DNA of 64,000 nt from Spirometra erinaceieuropaei (lineage: Eukaryota > Platyhelminthes > Cestoda > Diphyllobothriidea > Diphyllobothriidae): positions 286,567 through 350,566 of the forward strand of contig CACRXP010000002.1 in assembly GCA_902702965.1 (NCBI GenBank), in the 5' to 3' direction. Position 1 is the first letter of the stretch, and each line of letters begins with the position of its first letter. Shown in pieces: positions 1-12,883 of this stretch. The notes below the pieces were generated by a model. The model saw only the letters and a list, made by a program, of their open reading frames with translations, had not been told where the DNA came from and made no database searches. The translations under genes were made by a program, and so were the position numbers.

Positions 1-521
1 AGTATTTCTGGACTGCTGTCGCCTATGCCCAGCCACATATTAAGGAATGTAAGCCTGAATTGGCACTACCAGTTAGTACTGAGTAGACCTTTGGAGAAGT
101 TTCACCTGGAACGTGTGATATGACTGTATTAATGGACCTTCGTAGGTATACCTGTGCCCTCTGACAATCATAGCCGCTACACCGTAGGAACTCCTGCTTC
201 CAGCACCGATCAGTGCGTGATGCCGCTGTCTGGTCGGGACTAAATCAGTCCGAATGCTATGCGCCAGTAGCGAAATAAATTTTCCGAACATAAATAGTGT
301 TTTACGGTCACGCCGCGGCATAGCCGTTTTCGGACAAATGTTATGTGAGTAAAACAATGGCAGTCAGAAAACAAGCGGAAGTGTGCCACTACGCCTAAGC
401 CTATACACAAAGCGCCGTGCCATGTGGACTAGACGCGAGTACTTTTTATGGGCCTATAAAAGGGTTCCTTATGAGGTTTTCCCCGCCAGACAATGGGCGA
501 GTTTTTGTGAATGTACTTTAG
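1..521. other. Unassigned sequence
   Basis: No convincing gene, repeat or structural element seen before the microsatellite. Confidence 0.5.
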
Positions 522-643
<122 letters not shown>

Positions 644-1270
644 GATGAACTGGCTAATCATCTTCGTCACCACTCTAATGAAGATGTCAGTGCTGTTCGT
701 GTTCTACTTGACGGCCGTGCATGTTCTCGTTCCAGTAGGCGACACCCAGAGTTTTCTATCAGTTAGTAGGCCGGTCAACGGTGCTCGCACAGACTTCTAT
801 GCAGACACCCAAAACGATGGTCGTAAGGGGGAGGACGCAGAGCTGTGCAGCTATTTCGAGTCACTAGGTCCGACTTTTGTATATCACGACAGCCTGTCCG
901 GCATACTATACCTAAAATCCATAGGTATCGTCTAATTGTGTATTTCCTTTACGTTGTTCGATGAAACGGCTCCTGTAAATGTGATTAGCGAGCGCCAACA
1001 TTTAACCCGAAAGTTGTGGTGTCATCTAACGACAAAAAAGTAATCGGAAATGACATACGATAGGCATGCCATATCTGCACAGCACTGTCGCCAGCGCGTA
1101 ATGTCAGCAGGCACACAAAGAGGAAGGGGGTTGTTGAAGCAAGGGGACAGAGGCAACAGATTTAGTCATTGCCAGGAACCCCCAAGAGTAGTATACATCC
1201 TCCTGTCCTAATACAAAGATCCACTTCTATTGGGCCCTCCCGAATCCATGTTAATCGAGGGTTGTTGATA
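644..1270. other. Unassigned sequence
   Basis: A 96-codon open frame at 645-935 begins hydrophobic then polar; no splice sites or family resemblance, so not called a gene. Confidence 0.45.
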
Positions 1271-2664
1271 CAGTGAGTGACCGATCTCATGAAATGTTGG
1301 CTGAAATTCTGAAATGCGTTCTCGATTAGGAAGGATTACTTAGTCGCGGTTGTAATACTGATTATCTTGCTGTATAATCTTATAACATTTCGGACTCGGC
1401 AGGATGTCGGCGTTTAAATGCACTTCTTTTCAATCTCCTGTAGAAAGCGTAAAAAATGACTACTTAAGTAGCATGCATTTTCCTATTGATTTTCGATGGT
1501 CTTGCAAATTTAAATATATCTTGTAGAAACCATAAACAAAATATGCTTTCTTTTAGTCAGTCAATAGAGAAACACGTCTTTTTTATACTTTTTACTCAAA
1601 GAAGGAGTATAATTAGGTATTTAAAAAGTTTTCTAATTCCCGAATAATTTGGAGCCTGATCATTCGTTGCATTAACGCTTAGTGATTTCACTCTACAAGG
1701 TGCATGCGTTCAGCGTAAAGAAAATCACATATTTTTCTGTGCCGTTAAAGAGATAGCATACAGATTCCATAAAATTTTGCAATGGATGCGGACCATGTTG
1801 TACATTTCATGAGGAGCAGTGGTAAACGGCTAGGTACGATGCTATGTGAATGGACGTTTCGCGGTCTTAAAAAGTCTCATAATTAGAAATTTTTTAAAAC
1901 CTCATTATATTCCTTCCTTAAGTATAGACTATAAAGAAGACGTGATTCTCTATTAAACGACTAGGAGAAAGCATATTTTGTTTATGGTTTCTATAAGGTG
2001 TATTTAAATTTGCAAGACCATCGAAAATCAATGGGAAAAACGCATGCTATTTAAGTAGTCATTTTTTACCGAGTAGAGCTTATACAGGAGATTGAAAAGC
2101 AGTGTATTCAAGAGAGCTTGACTGACAAACGCTCCACGATCAAGGAATTCGAGTTCGAATTGTAGGCTGTCCAAACCTGGGGGCTGGATATGACCGCCTG
2201 ATGGAGGCTTAGAAGCCCAAGATGACCATTCCAGTCCGCTTGCCTTTGTCAGTTTTCCTTTCATAAAGGGTTTGGTTAAATAAGGGAACGTAAGTCGCGC
2301 TAAAAATTGTCCTAGCACAAGCCGTGGGGTTGAGTTAAAACATTGGAAAAAAGGGCGATTGGTTGGAGTACGTCGTCTTATTCCACAGCTTTTTCATATT
2401 TTTCACAACTGCTTATCATGGCGCATAACTTTGTCTCAACGAAGCCAGAGCGATACAACAAAGTCTAACATCTGTGTAAGTGCATCTTAGGATTGTCAGT
2501 CTAGGAAATGTTAGGTGACTGAAACTGCATACCACAGCCACCCAAATATTATAGGATTATGCCGCAGGATAATCAGTATTACAACCGCGACCAAGTAATC
2601 CTTCCTAATCTTAAAACGCATTTCAGAATTTCAGCTAACATTTCATGAGATCGGTCACCCACTG
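1271..2664. mobile_element. Foldback element A (mariner-like ends), with an internal insertion
   Basis: Begins CAGTGAGTGACCGATCTCAT and ends with the near reverse complement ending CACTG, flanked by TA on both sides. The arms of several hundred bases pair with each other around a unique loop (about 1620-1900). About 430 bases at 2110-2545 interrupt the right arm and are not found in other copies. CAGTG ends with TA duplication are typical of Tc1/mariner elements; no transposase frame is present. Confidence 0.75.
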
Positions 2665-3645
2665 TAAATTGCGGTAACAATAAAGTTACCGCCGGCGACC
2701 CCTGGTCAACCGACTAGCTTCATTTGCACCGTATTGACTTAATACCTTCACTATGACAATCAGAAGGAGGACATTTAAATTGGACGGTAGTCCAACCAGA
2801 GTTTTTGGCGCGGATGTCACATTCCGGTCGGCATTTTATCAGCTGCCGACAGGGCGTAGTTTGGACTGCCAAATACACGGGTCGGAGTGGCTTAAACAGT
2901 GACTCGACTAACTGGGTGTGGTTCAGCAAAAAAGAGTGGACTAGCCTCTTGTGCGTCTGGCTACTGCGCAACCAGGCGGCAGATAGAGGAAGAGAGAGTC
3001 CGAAGTAGAGAACAGGGCTGCTATTGCGAGAAAAACAATTAACAGACAGCCGCCGTGTTCTGAAACGGGTGTTTACACTTTACCTTATGGGGCCACATTG
3101 GTCTCCTTCCGGCTCGCAGAATATTGTCTAACTGTGTTATCTGTGGCGGGCATCGTTTTTGGCACCGTCTTCTATTCGTGTTTTATGCTTGTAGAATGAG
3201 ATGCCTTGCCGAAGTAAAGGAAAACGAAGTAGGCGTGGAAGCGCATCTACTCAGAGCACTTTGTCTGCCTCGAATGCACAGATCAAAGATTTAGAAATTT
3301 TGGGTAGAGGTGCGTGTATACTTGCTTGAGCCCATCATCAGAGAGAATACGGGTAGTTCAAACACAAGAGGCTGCGGCCTTTATAGGATGCAGTCGCCAT
3401 GCTACCGCATATCTATGGAAATTTACGGCTTCCCCCCTCAATAGGGATTGTTGCATTTGTTGTAATGACTGTCCGATGGCCGAGATTCGAGTGGTTAATC
3501 GCCACAATTTCCCTATGGGTGTTGGATGTCGGTGTGATGATTACTCGACCATCTGGTCCACCGACTCTATATCTGTAGACTGTCCCTACATGGCAAGCCG
3601 TTTTACACTGCCGGCATGCAAGTTTTTCACGAAGTACCTGGTCCA

Positions 3646-5592
3646 CCTCAAGAAATGTTGGCCAAAATTTCGAAATTTGTTCTCGGTTAGGAAGGATTAC
3701 TTAAGTGGGGTTGTAATATTGACTATCTTGCAGCATAATGCCAAAATATTTCAGTCGCGTTAGGATATCAGCGTTTGAATGAGCTCATTTCTGGCCGGTT
3801 ACAAATAGCCACATTCGGTAGAAATGGCTACTTAATTACTGTAGATTTTCTCATAGACTTTTGGTGCTTTTAGTTATTTATTTAAGTATATCTCATAAAG
3901 AACATTCACAAAAGTATTACATATTTCATGTGCTCATTTAGTAGCAGATTACGTCTGCTTTAAATTTTATATTCGAAGGAAAGGGATTTTTGGGTTTTAA
4001 AAATCTTCTTCAATTCCGACTAAATTTGAACCCGACCTGCAACTGCACTTGCGCTTAGAGCTCACGAACTACATGTTGTATATTATCCATGGGAAGAAAG
4101 CATTTCTGTAAGCTATTAGGAAAAGGTTATATAGAACTTAGTGAATTTTTCAATGGATACGGACCATGTTGTACACTTCATAGGCTGCATTAATTGACGG
4201 ACGAGAGACACCGTGTTGTACGAATGGACATTTCACTGTCTTAAAAATCCTAAAATTAAAAACGGTAGCAATCGGGAGAGGGCACCCAAAAGAATACTGC
4301 CGGCCAAAGCAGCGATCTTATCGCAACTGTCCTAAGCTATGCAGCCATTGACTGAGCCGCAAGCAGGCGACTGCGGTAGCTCCTGACCTCTGAAAGTAAT
4401 GGTAAAAATTGATAATCCAAGTGCTCGGTCAACGGCGATCGCATTGCAATTGTCCATAGATACGCTACTATAGAATAATCCGCATAGGGACTACTGCGGT
4501 CGCTTGTCAGCAGTGGAAGCTTATATTAAGGTTGTTTAACGTAGGGTGGGTCTACGGCGATCGTTTTGCAACTGTCCAAAGGGTATGGTGCCATAGATTG
4601 AGCCGCATACCTACAACTGCGGTCATTCCTCACCTAAGCAAGAAATTGCCATAAGGATAAGCCAAAGGGCCGGTCCATAACGATCGTATCGCCGGTGTAT
4701 GAACGTATGCTACCATAGATTAAGCCGCATATCGAATACTGCGCTCGCACTTCAGCTGTGTAAGCTAATGTTAAGGTTGGTAAACATAGGATTTGTCTAA
4801 AGCGATCATTATTCAACTTCCCTAAGCTATGCTGTTCTAAAGTAAGCCGCAAACGGACTAATGTCGTCGCTCGTGACCTAAGCAAGCATATGTGAAGGAT
4901 GGCAAACCAATGGTCGGTCTACAGCGATCGTTTCTCAACTCTCCTAAGGTATGCAAGGGTAAATTTAACCGCAAACACACTACTGCTGTCACTCTTCAGC
5001 CGTGTAAGCCTGGGTCAAGGTTAATTAACCATGGCTCGGTCTGCAGCGGTCGCATCTCAACTGTTGGAGACTATGGTAATCTAAGTGAGGCAACATGTTC
5101 ACTGCAGATCAGAAAAAATTGAGGTCGAATGAAACAACAAATATGTAGGGCCATAACTTACTCAAATAGGTATAGCAGGTATTATTTCTAGGCAACGGAC
5201 ATTTGGGTGTCCTCTCCCGCTTGTTACCTTAAAAACTTCTTTAACACCGAAAAATAACCTTCCTTAGAGGTGTAAGATTTGAAGAAGACTAAATTAGTTA
5301 TCAGAGGAGTGCAAGAAAGACTATATCTGTGCGCGTTTTCTATAAAACAGGACTGAAATTACAACAGGGTTGACAATGCGTGGAAAATGTGCATTCTAGT
5401 CGCACAATTATTTTTGCCTAGTGTGGTTTTTGCAGGTGCCCGGGAAGAAAATCATTCGATAGTCGGCAGCCTGAGGTGACCGAAGAGGCTTAGGATTGAG
5501 CTGCATGATAATCAGTACTACAACCGCACCTCATTAATCCTTTCTAACCGAACGCACTCTTCAAAATTTCGGTTAACATTTTACTTCAGGAC
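3646..5592. mobile_element. Foldback element B, diverged, interrupted by a nested TIR element
   Basis: A diverged copy of the foldback family. The left arm (3646-4100) and right arm (5237-5592) are recognisable, and the loop is split by the 965-base element at 4264-5228. Outer termini are mutated so the TA duplication is not visible. Confidence 0.7.
4264..5228. mobile_element. TIR element carrying seven 122-bp tandem units
   Basis: Terminal inverted repeats of about 26 bases (starting GGTAGCAATCGGGAGAGG on the left, GGTAACAAGCGGGAGAGG on the right as reverse complement). A perfect 8-base duplication TTAAAAAC sits at 4256-4263 and 5229-5236. The interior is a tandem array: the landmark GCGATC or a variant recurs at 4312, 4435, 4557, 4680, 4802, 4924 and 5046, a period of 122-123. 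No coding frame spans it. An 8-base duplication is typical of hAT-type transposition, but the termini are not classic hAT, so class is uncertain. Confidence 0.82.
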
Positions 5593-7869
5593 ATAAGTAA
5601 AAGGAATAGGAGGCAGGCAAAGAGTCTGCCCGATGGTCAGTTTTTCAACGGATGCGAACGTACTGTTCTCATTCCAGTGAGAGCACTGGATCTTGACCAC
5701 GGGGAGTTTTGCGCCCTTACCAACCAACCAGAGGCCGATGCAGGCTTACACTCAGAAGCGCAAAAGCCCAAAGTGCGCCAGTAGCGCTGGCAGTTGTGGA
5801 TATAGTAAATCCATCTATGTTTATAATGTTCCAATAAATAAATTCGCCAATGGATTCGCGTTCGCTTAACCTCGGTGAGCTGTCTTGACGAAATATGACG
5901 TAAACAAAGAGATTCCGAATAACGTTCTACTTACAAGTTTATAAGTAAGTTAAATATTGATCATAACGTGCTCATAGGGTAAGGAGATAGCACACTAACA
6001 GCACAGGTAATAGCCAAAAGCCCATACACGCGTGTTTCGCCGATATTTTGCCGCTGCATGGCGCAGCTGCGAGGGGTTCGGCTTGCCAGTAAGTCCCTCA
6101 CTGACCCTGACCCCGAGGCCTACATTTGTGACGTTGGAGCTTAAAAGACACCAGGTGGACAGTTTCGTGTGAAAGTTCGTCGCAGAATTTGAAGGCCTTT
6201 CCATAATCTAGGGTCGAATTTCTCTAACCCACTCTCTTTTTAGGACTCAGTGAATTCCGGCCTGATATATAACTGTTGTTTGGCCTGATTTCTACATTCC
6301 CAGCGATTTATTTAGAGCAAATTAAAGCTATTCAAGTGTCCCAAATATTTCAGTAAAAAAAGCCCGATATTGTCAAGCATTCATTCCTATTCTTATCTTA
6401 TTTTAGCTATAAAATCGGACCAGGAGAGAAACTACTGCTGGCTTCGACAAATTTTATCAAGTAAGTTTAGCAAATCCAAGTACGCCTCGGAGTGCTGCCA
6501 GTTTGGAATTGACGCGAAAGAGCATGTGCTCTGAGAATCGTAATTGAGGTTCTACTTGTGTTAGACACGAGTTAACCGTTTTAAAATTATGCCGTATAAA
6601 TAGGCTTTTCCCTAAATCATGGTGAACAAAAGATCCATTCATTCTCTCCCACGCGTAGGTCATTTACAGTGAGAAATCCGGCTAGGTTGTTCACATAACT
6701 TTACGAAAAAGTTAGTAATTCAGAAGCATGTGAAGTATGAAGGGCCGCCCGCTGGAAAGGGAAGTAATATCGGCCTTAGTCACTTACTCTTCCCACCGTT
6801 TAACGACACAGGCTCCAAAAGTTCTAGGGTTACCTTAAGATTGCGCCAAAAATTAGCTGTGATACATTCCCTCTTGCCTAACTCGAGCCAGCTTGAGATT
6901 CGGAGCCGCGTAACGACATTTCCAGGGTTCCGGCTGATAACTGCACCGGAGCGTTTTCGAATACAGATGACGGCATTTGCAATGCAAAGCAAAAGTCTTT
7001 TCCTAACTTGATTTTTAAATTTTCTGAAATTTCCTGAATGTTTTTCTGAAGATTTGTGGATTTTTGACATTATCCTAAGAAATAGTAATTGGAAGGCCTG
7101 CAAAGGCTGAAAAGTATGACATTTGGATTCTGGGCATTTTCGGTGCGGTCTAGAATCTTTGTCTCCCTAAACTTTCCTACAATAACGCCCAGTGAACTAT
7201 GCCTGGTTTCGGCTCTCATTGGTCGCCTTCGGTGGGATTCATACGTGTGCTACAGTGTCTTTGGAGCCTAAACTTCCAGTTGCCAACTAGAGACTGAATT
7301 ACCGGTTGAAGGTTAATGTAAAGAGTTTAACAGCTACGCGTAATACCACTCAAAACAAAAATCATTGTTTCACTGACGTGGATTCGAAGTCATTGGAATC
7401 CAAAACTTGGGAAGATACTTACTTTTATACGTCTGACTCTAGGAGTCAGATGCTTCACTGCAAATTGTGGTGTAAAAGGGTAATCCGTCGCTGTCATTTA
7501 GTCCCCCTAACGTTATACCTGAAAAATGATATTTGTTTTCACAAGCCATTCAGTCTGCATCGAACTGGAAATAGATCCAACGTGTCGGAAACCTTAGCTG
7601 AGGGAATATACTAACCGACAAAACACACATTGATATTTTAGATTATCAACACCCAGATAAGTTGGTTAGACCGATTGTTGTGCGCTGGAATAACATAGTT
7701 TCTAGAAGGCACTGTTTCCAGAGGGAACGAGTGTCTTACTGTTCGCAGAAGCCCACGGAATTTCCGTTCACTGTTGGCAGGAGAAGGGAGCGTTGCCATA
7801 TTGGTCAGGCTGAAATATGCACTTCAGCACGTTTGTGAAAATTTTTCCTCTTTGACGCTACCTTGAGGC
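5593..7869. other. Unassigned sequence
   Basis: Apart from the short repeat at 5979-6025, only short frames without splice-site or domain support. Part of 7600-7869 may be the degraded upstream portion of the Penelope-like element. Confidence 0.4.
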
Positions 7870-8639
7870 GCCATCTCTACAGCTTCAAAAACAGTGTCAG
7901 ATACTTGGGACGGACGACGACCACAAGAAGAACAACCCGAAGTCTGGAGGGCTATTCCTTACATTAAAGGAGTCTCCGAGGCGGGATTTCACGACTCTTA
8001 CAACCCGCCAGGCTAGGCCTTGCCCATCGACCCCAGGCAGCAATTCGTCGTCGTTTGACGCAACCCAAAGACGTACTGCCAATCACTGAAACCTCAGCAG
8101 GTATCTATCAACTACCTTGTGACGATGGAGACTGCTACTACGTTGTAGAAACCGGACGGAAATTGCAGACCCGCCTACATGAGCTCAAACTGGCAACTCG
8201 GAGACTACACCCAAACTCACAACTTGCGGCTCACATCAAGGAAACTGGTCACAGTTTTGATTTTCAAGGAGCAGCCGTCTTAGACAGGGACACCTCAAGG
8301 ACAGAGCGTCTCACACTTGAGGCTTGGTACTCTGATGTCAACTACATCAACAGGCATCCAGACCTTCCTTCGGCCTATAAAGTCTTACGTCATTACATAC
8401 GCCGTGACGAAGACAAGACAGTTATACGGCGCCTAAGACTACCGAGCAAACACGGCCTGTCGACCAACTCACACAGAAGGGGAACTCAAACGCAACTAAC
8501 CCCAATTGAGGTAACGACACACAATACAGGAGGCCACCAACACTCACAGGCGACGGCCGGTAGGCCAAGGCAGCGAAAGAAGAGAAAAAAATCGATCACT
8601 TCAAGGCCAACTAATCCGGCTGTCCATTCAAAATCCTGA
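7870..8639 (+). pseudogene. Penelope-like retroelement, 3' coding fragment with GIY-YIG endonuclease (frameshifted)
   Basis: The 3' end of a retroelement coding region. The second part is open from about 7986 to TGA 8637-8639 and reads as the GIY-YIG domain: a Gly-Ile-Tyr triad near 8097, Cys-x5-Cys, Tyr-Tyr-Val-Val-Glu-Thr-Gly-Arg (family form usually Tyr-Val/Ile-Gly), then a conserved Arg-Leu-His-Glu and a Glu-Ala-Trp-Tyr segment near the end. Upstream in another frame (about 7905-7985) the linker Ile-Pro-Tyr-Ile-Lys-Gly-Val-Ser-Glu-Ala is readable, so a frameshift lies near 7980. The reverse transcriptase itself is absent. The altered second triad Gly and the frameshift indicate a dead copy. 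Penelope-like elements use this nuclease to nick target DNA for target-primed reverse transcription. Confidence 0.75.
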
Positions 8640-8649
8640 TCGATTTTTT

Positions 8650-8705
8650 CACTCGACTCTTTGATAATGTAGAGTCGCCCCGGCTCTTCGAAACGTCAGC
8701 CCTGC
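8650..8705 (+). ncRNA. Decayed hammerhead-ribozyme-like motif downstream of the GIY-YIG frame
   Basis: Eleven bases after the stop begins a segment with the order core-like TTGATAA, a hairpin (GTAGAG pairing with CTCTTC around a GC-rich loop), then CGAAACGTC. Penelope-like terminal repeats are known to carry minimal hammerheads with CTGATGA, stem II and GAAACGTC in this order. Here the first core block has two departures (C to T, G to A) and stem I is not convincing, so it is probably inactive. Position after the endonuclease frame is what the family predicts. Confidence 0.4.
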
Positions 8706-10670
8706 AAGTCCCTCGATCCGGTGAGCAGTTCATTTTCCTCAGATTATCAACCCGGATCTCTTACTTTTGCTAACCTGATACTTGGGACAGTCAGTAGTTA
8801 CCTCTTACGCGGCACACAGTCCTTATCATCGCGTCTAAGTACCCTCTTTGGACGTCATGTCGAAGCAAATGCGTGCTCAGTTTCCGTCAGCTTGTTGTCT
8901 GAGTGGAACACATATGTAATAGGGTGAGGGAAGTGGGCTTGGTCTCCCTTGCATACCAAAAACTAGGACTGGGGGATGTACTACAGGCGATCTGTTGAAG
9001 TTTGAAGGCTGAATTTGCAACTAAGACCATTACATACTGGCACCCTTTACAGATCTAGCGTACTTATGGACGTTCAGAGTCAGATGAATGTGGAGAAAGC
9101 GGCCTATGCAGACTGCTGGATAGAGGTGAGCATTTTTGTTTTGCATGGAACTCAGAGTCGAAAGCCCATAATTTCGGCTGCGTAGCAACTAGTCATTCGG
9201 CAACGAAGGAGTGTTACCAACATGGACGAATAAAGTTGATATAGACGTTTGTGGCCTGTTTGCATCGTCAGCAAACCCCAGAAATCTCGCCTGAAATCAT
9301 AAAGGAGTTCCAGGTCAGACGTTCCGCTACCGGACTTACATGTCCACGGGCTGGTGTTCGAGAGCGCGCAATATTCAAAGTCGATTGGGAGTTGTCTTCG
9401 GTTTTTCCCTGCACTCATGCCTATGTCACGCCCAGTTGGTTGCACAACCACGGACATTAATTAATCAAGACGACTAGACAGAGAATGAAGGTACAACACG
9501 GAACGCCCACATTCCGCCCTGCAGTCTGGTTGGATTTGTAATCTTAGCTGTTGCAGATTACAGCTGACAGAGTTTGACGACGCAGCTCAACTGGTAGAAT
9601 GTGCAGTGAAGCGACCATCTTTGAAAGGAACTCAAATCTCAGTTGATCCTGCAGAGCTTGATTAGTATTCGCTGATGACGACAAAGATGCGAAGACCTGA
9701 ACCTCCACGGGGCCCACCAATAAAAGTAATTATCACAAATTGAAGAAACTCACGTCATTTTTGAAAGTAGGCATGGCAATGCACCTTAGCGCCTTGGCTC
9801 ATGTGAAGTAATTTTCACAGACACGTGTTTGAAGTATAGTTTTGGTATTTTAGATTTGCCCAATCGGAAACACTGGATGCACTTTCTGTGCCACCTTTGT
9901 GACGTCGAGCAGGAAGCTGCTCTACATTACTACCAGGTACGTCGAAAAACTGGTAATAAATGACGGAGAGTTAGTGCAATATTAGAATATAATTTCCAGC
10001 CAATAGCGTTCGCGTTGATCGCAGCACCTTTATTGATTATTCATGAGAAGACAATTGTCGATATTTAAACAAACTTTCGGGAAGACCCAATCTCCAGTAA
10101 AGCCGGTAACTTCACTCGTTAGATGTAAAGCCGTGGCATTTTGTAAGGATAAAAGTGAACAAAACATGCATTCTTTATAGAACGCAAAAGCTGTGAGGTC
10201 ACCGGACGACTCCACGGTGGAGTTAAACCCATTCCGGTTAAACTTACATGTTCTGCCGAAGGATGTCGGAGCAACAGGCAGTCAGAAGGTCATACAAAGT
10301 GCGATTTCGTGGCCATAGAGCTTTGCAGACCATTCCAATAGCTAGTTTAGGATATTGAAAACCCACCAGTGGTTCCTTCCCGTGCCGGCTGGTTCACCCA
10401 ACGGGCCGTCAGTTAGTACAGAAAAATCCGAAACGGAGGAGGCCTGTCCACGTATGTTGAGTGGTATGGCTACTAGAAAATCCATTGACACAGAGGTCTT
10501 AGAAGACACTTAATATTGTCTGAATCAAACCCGGGTTCCCCCAGAGCATAACCGAAGCCTCAGGTTCTGCGAGATGGACGACGAGCTAGCTACTTTCACA
10601 GAATGCACATGCAACCGTGCACATTATGGTCAGTCATATTCATTTCGGTTCAGCTGTGAAAAAAACTCGG
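8706..10670. other. Unassigned sequence
   Basis: No gene or recognised repeat. The first 100 bases may be retroelement 3' end. Confidence 0.4.
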
Positions 10671-10755
10671 CGGCCTCGGTGAGATTCGAACCCACGACAG
10701 CAAGTGGGAAGCTTGAGTACGGCCAACGCTCTAGCCACCTGAACTACAAGGCCCC
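10671..10755 (-). repeat. tRNA-like SINE unit (minus) of a head-to-head pair
   Basis: Reverse complement has an A-box-like TAGTTCAGGTGGCTAGAGCG and a B-box-like GGTTCGAATCTC about 45 bases later, as in tRNA-derived RNA polymerase III promoters. It is followed within 45 bases by a plus-strand unit. Confidence 0.6.
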
Positions 10756-10800
10756 ATCAGGAGCCGTAAGATTAATCACATTTGGGTGAAGTTACCAGCC

Positions 10801-10870
10801 AGGTGGCTAGAGCGTTGGTTATACTCAAGCCCTCCCCTTGCTTTCGTGAGTTCGGGTCCAACCAAGATCG
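10801..10870 (+). repeat. tRNA-like SINE unit (plus) of a head-to-head pair
   Basis: AGGTGGCTAGAGCGTTGG and a degraded B box (GAGTTCGGGTCC). 5' end truncated; pairs with the minus unit at 10671-10755. Confidence 0.5.
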
Positions 10871-12311
10871 CTGAGATTTTCGCTGTCGCGTCAAAATGAG
10901 TTATTCAAAATCTGCCAAAACACCTATTTATTTGGTCATATTGCATCTGGACGGGTTACAAGTCACCGCACTTTGTAAATATTGAAACGGTAATTTTCGG
11001 GGCGAACTTTTTTAAAATAAATTCCCTTTTTGAATGACAGGGTGAATTAATGCTAATCTGGGTCCAGTGTAGGCTGACTGAGTAACCCCTGACTGCTTGA
11101 TTCAAAATCGCGCAGTGTATCAGGTGACAGACAAATTTACAGTGAGAAGGATGATACAACAGAGCGAATTCAAGAATTTGCCTATTCGAAACGATGAAAG
11201 TACTACCATCTAACTGTTTTAGATTACGACCAACTTTCTTTAGGCAGGGCAATCGAGCTTTTAGAAACACTCGAACAACGTGGATGTTGCATAGGTAATA
11301 CTTTCTTCTGCATGCAAACCAGCATTCGCGTTCACCGGCCACTCAATCCCAACTGTTTATGGTCTGCCAGGATGAATTCGTCTGCTAAAGTTTTGCGTGT
11401 AAAATTGATGTTCCCTAGCCTGCGATCACATAGGACTTCCGGCTGAGCAATTTTCCGCCTTGGCGCGACAAATGGCTAGTAGCACTGTTGTTTCGTTGAT
11501 ACCCATCTTATTGGGGCAACTAATTTTAATATGTAAAGTGTTGAACGTAAGTCACTATTACGGTAGTCGCGCAGAACTGAGATTACCACAGGAGGGGAGG
11601 ACGTGCCCGAAACAAATTTCCGTAACTCAAGCCAATTATTAGGAGGGGAAGAGTCCCGCCCTACTTAACGAGAGTTCCACCCCCCCCCTCAATTGTACTT
11701 GAAGAGCTAGCTCCGCCGGCTTCTGCATCTTATCCAGAATCATCCGGTTGTCACCGTTCTGCCGACGCGAGGCCTGCGGTCCACTGTCGTCCTGTTTTTG
11801 CGCTACCGTCACGTTGAAGCAGCACTGGTGGTCATGCTGATGGCTAGCAAAATACTCTTTTCCAGAATTTCTCTGGCTTCAATGACTTTTCCACTGTGCC
11901 CCTATTGCTGCCGGGGCCGCACAGAAAGGCCTTCACGCTGTCCACTAGCATTGAGACTGACCGGCTTGGCTTTGTTATCTCTGGGCGTGAGTGTGTGGCG
12001 GAATTACATCCTTCTGCCACGGCGTTCTTTATTCTTCTTATTGTTGCTGGGTGGAGTTTTGTTCCTCTCGACGTCGTTGACCCCACGAATGGTCAAACCG
12101 ACTGCGCAGACCACGGCTCATCGGTCGTCCTAGAATTAGGTCAGTCCACAGCTTACTGGACAGCGGCCACACAGAGCTGCTGTTGCTGTTGCTAAGACGG
12201 TTGCCTCTGGGTCCTCAAAGTGAAGGTGTAAAGTTCTATCGGACTGACCGGGAGGGTGTAAGACGACAACGACGGCGACAGATGAGAACTTAGTGGATAC
12301 TAGATAATGGT
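10871..12311. other. Unassigned sequence
   Basis: A C-run near 11680 and several short overlapping frames at 11800-12195, none with splice signals. No repeat recognised. Confidence 0.4.
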
Positions 12312-12410
12312 AGGAGGGCGCTCACCGATCGTTCTTACGGAACTCACTCGTTTCGTTGGCTAGAAATGGCCATTCCAGGCTCCCTTGTCTTTGTCGGTAA
12401 TAGCATACTG
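12312..12410. repeat. Fragment of the GGCGCTCACCGATCGTT repeat
   Basis: Shares GGCGCTCACCGATCGTT and CGGAACTCACTCGT with 51720 and 52030, and continues into the reverse complement of the segment at 51843-51876 (CTTGTCTTTGTCGGTAATA). So it is a rearranged piece of that SINE family, about 470 bases before the exon at 12884. Confidence 0.5.
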
Positions 12411-12883
12411 CCTATACTGGATAATGCTCTCACCATCCCCTAGTACCGATTCGCCAACTCGCTGCGCCGTCGAGCCGGAAGGTATTACAGATGAATGCTC
12501 CCTGGTTGCCCATTCGTCAGATGTGGAATCCTGCTTTTGTGGGAGCAAGACATCACTTCGAACTGTATCACTGTCGCCATCTGCTAGTGTCAGGGGTAGG
12601 CCAACAGGCAGGTGGCGTTTTCCAGGATACTGGGCTTCGGTTACTCTTTGAACATATACCATCTATTCATCCCGTCCTTTTAAAGGGCGCAGTTGTTCGT
12701 CACCAAAAAGCGTACTACAGGCTAACTGATGAGTCCTTATGGTTGCAGAGATGGGGGTAATGTAGTGCTTAGCACCATCTCGTGAGCCGCGGAAAGAGCT
12801 TCTTCCGCCAGAAGTGTCCCTATAGCATTCAGACTGGACATACCAGCGGGAACTCTCACTCCCTAGGCCTCCTCTGTTTTCAG

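Noticed and set aside
12444..12595. Ser/Glu-rich segment after a TAG acceptor and before a GTAGG donor, exon-like
   Set aside because: Its out-phase (1) cannot join the exon at 12884 (phase 0) without an immediate stop, and it borders a SINE fragment.
12720..12760. CTGATGAGTCC, resembling a hammerhead core
   Set aside because: No GAAA block or pairing stems follow in the needed order.
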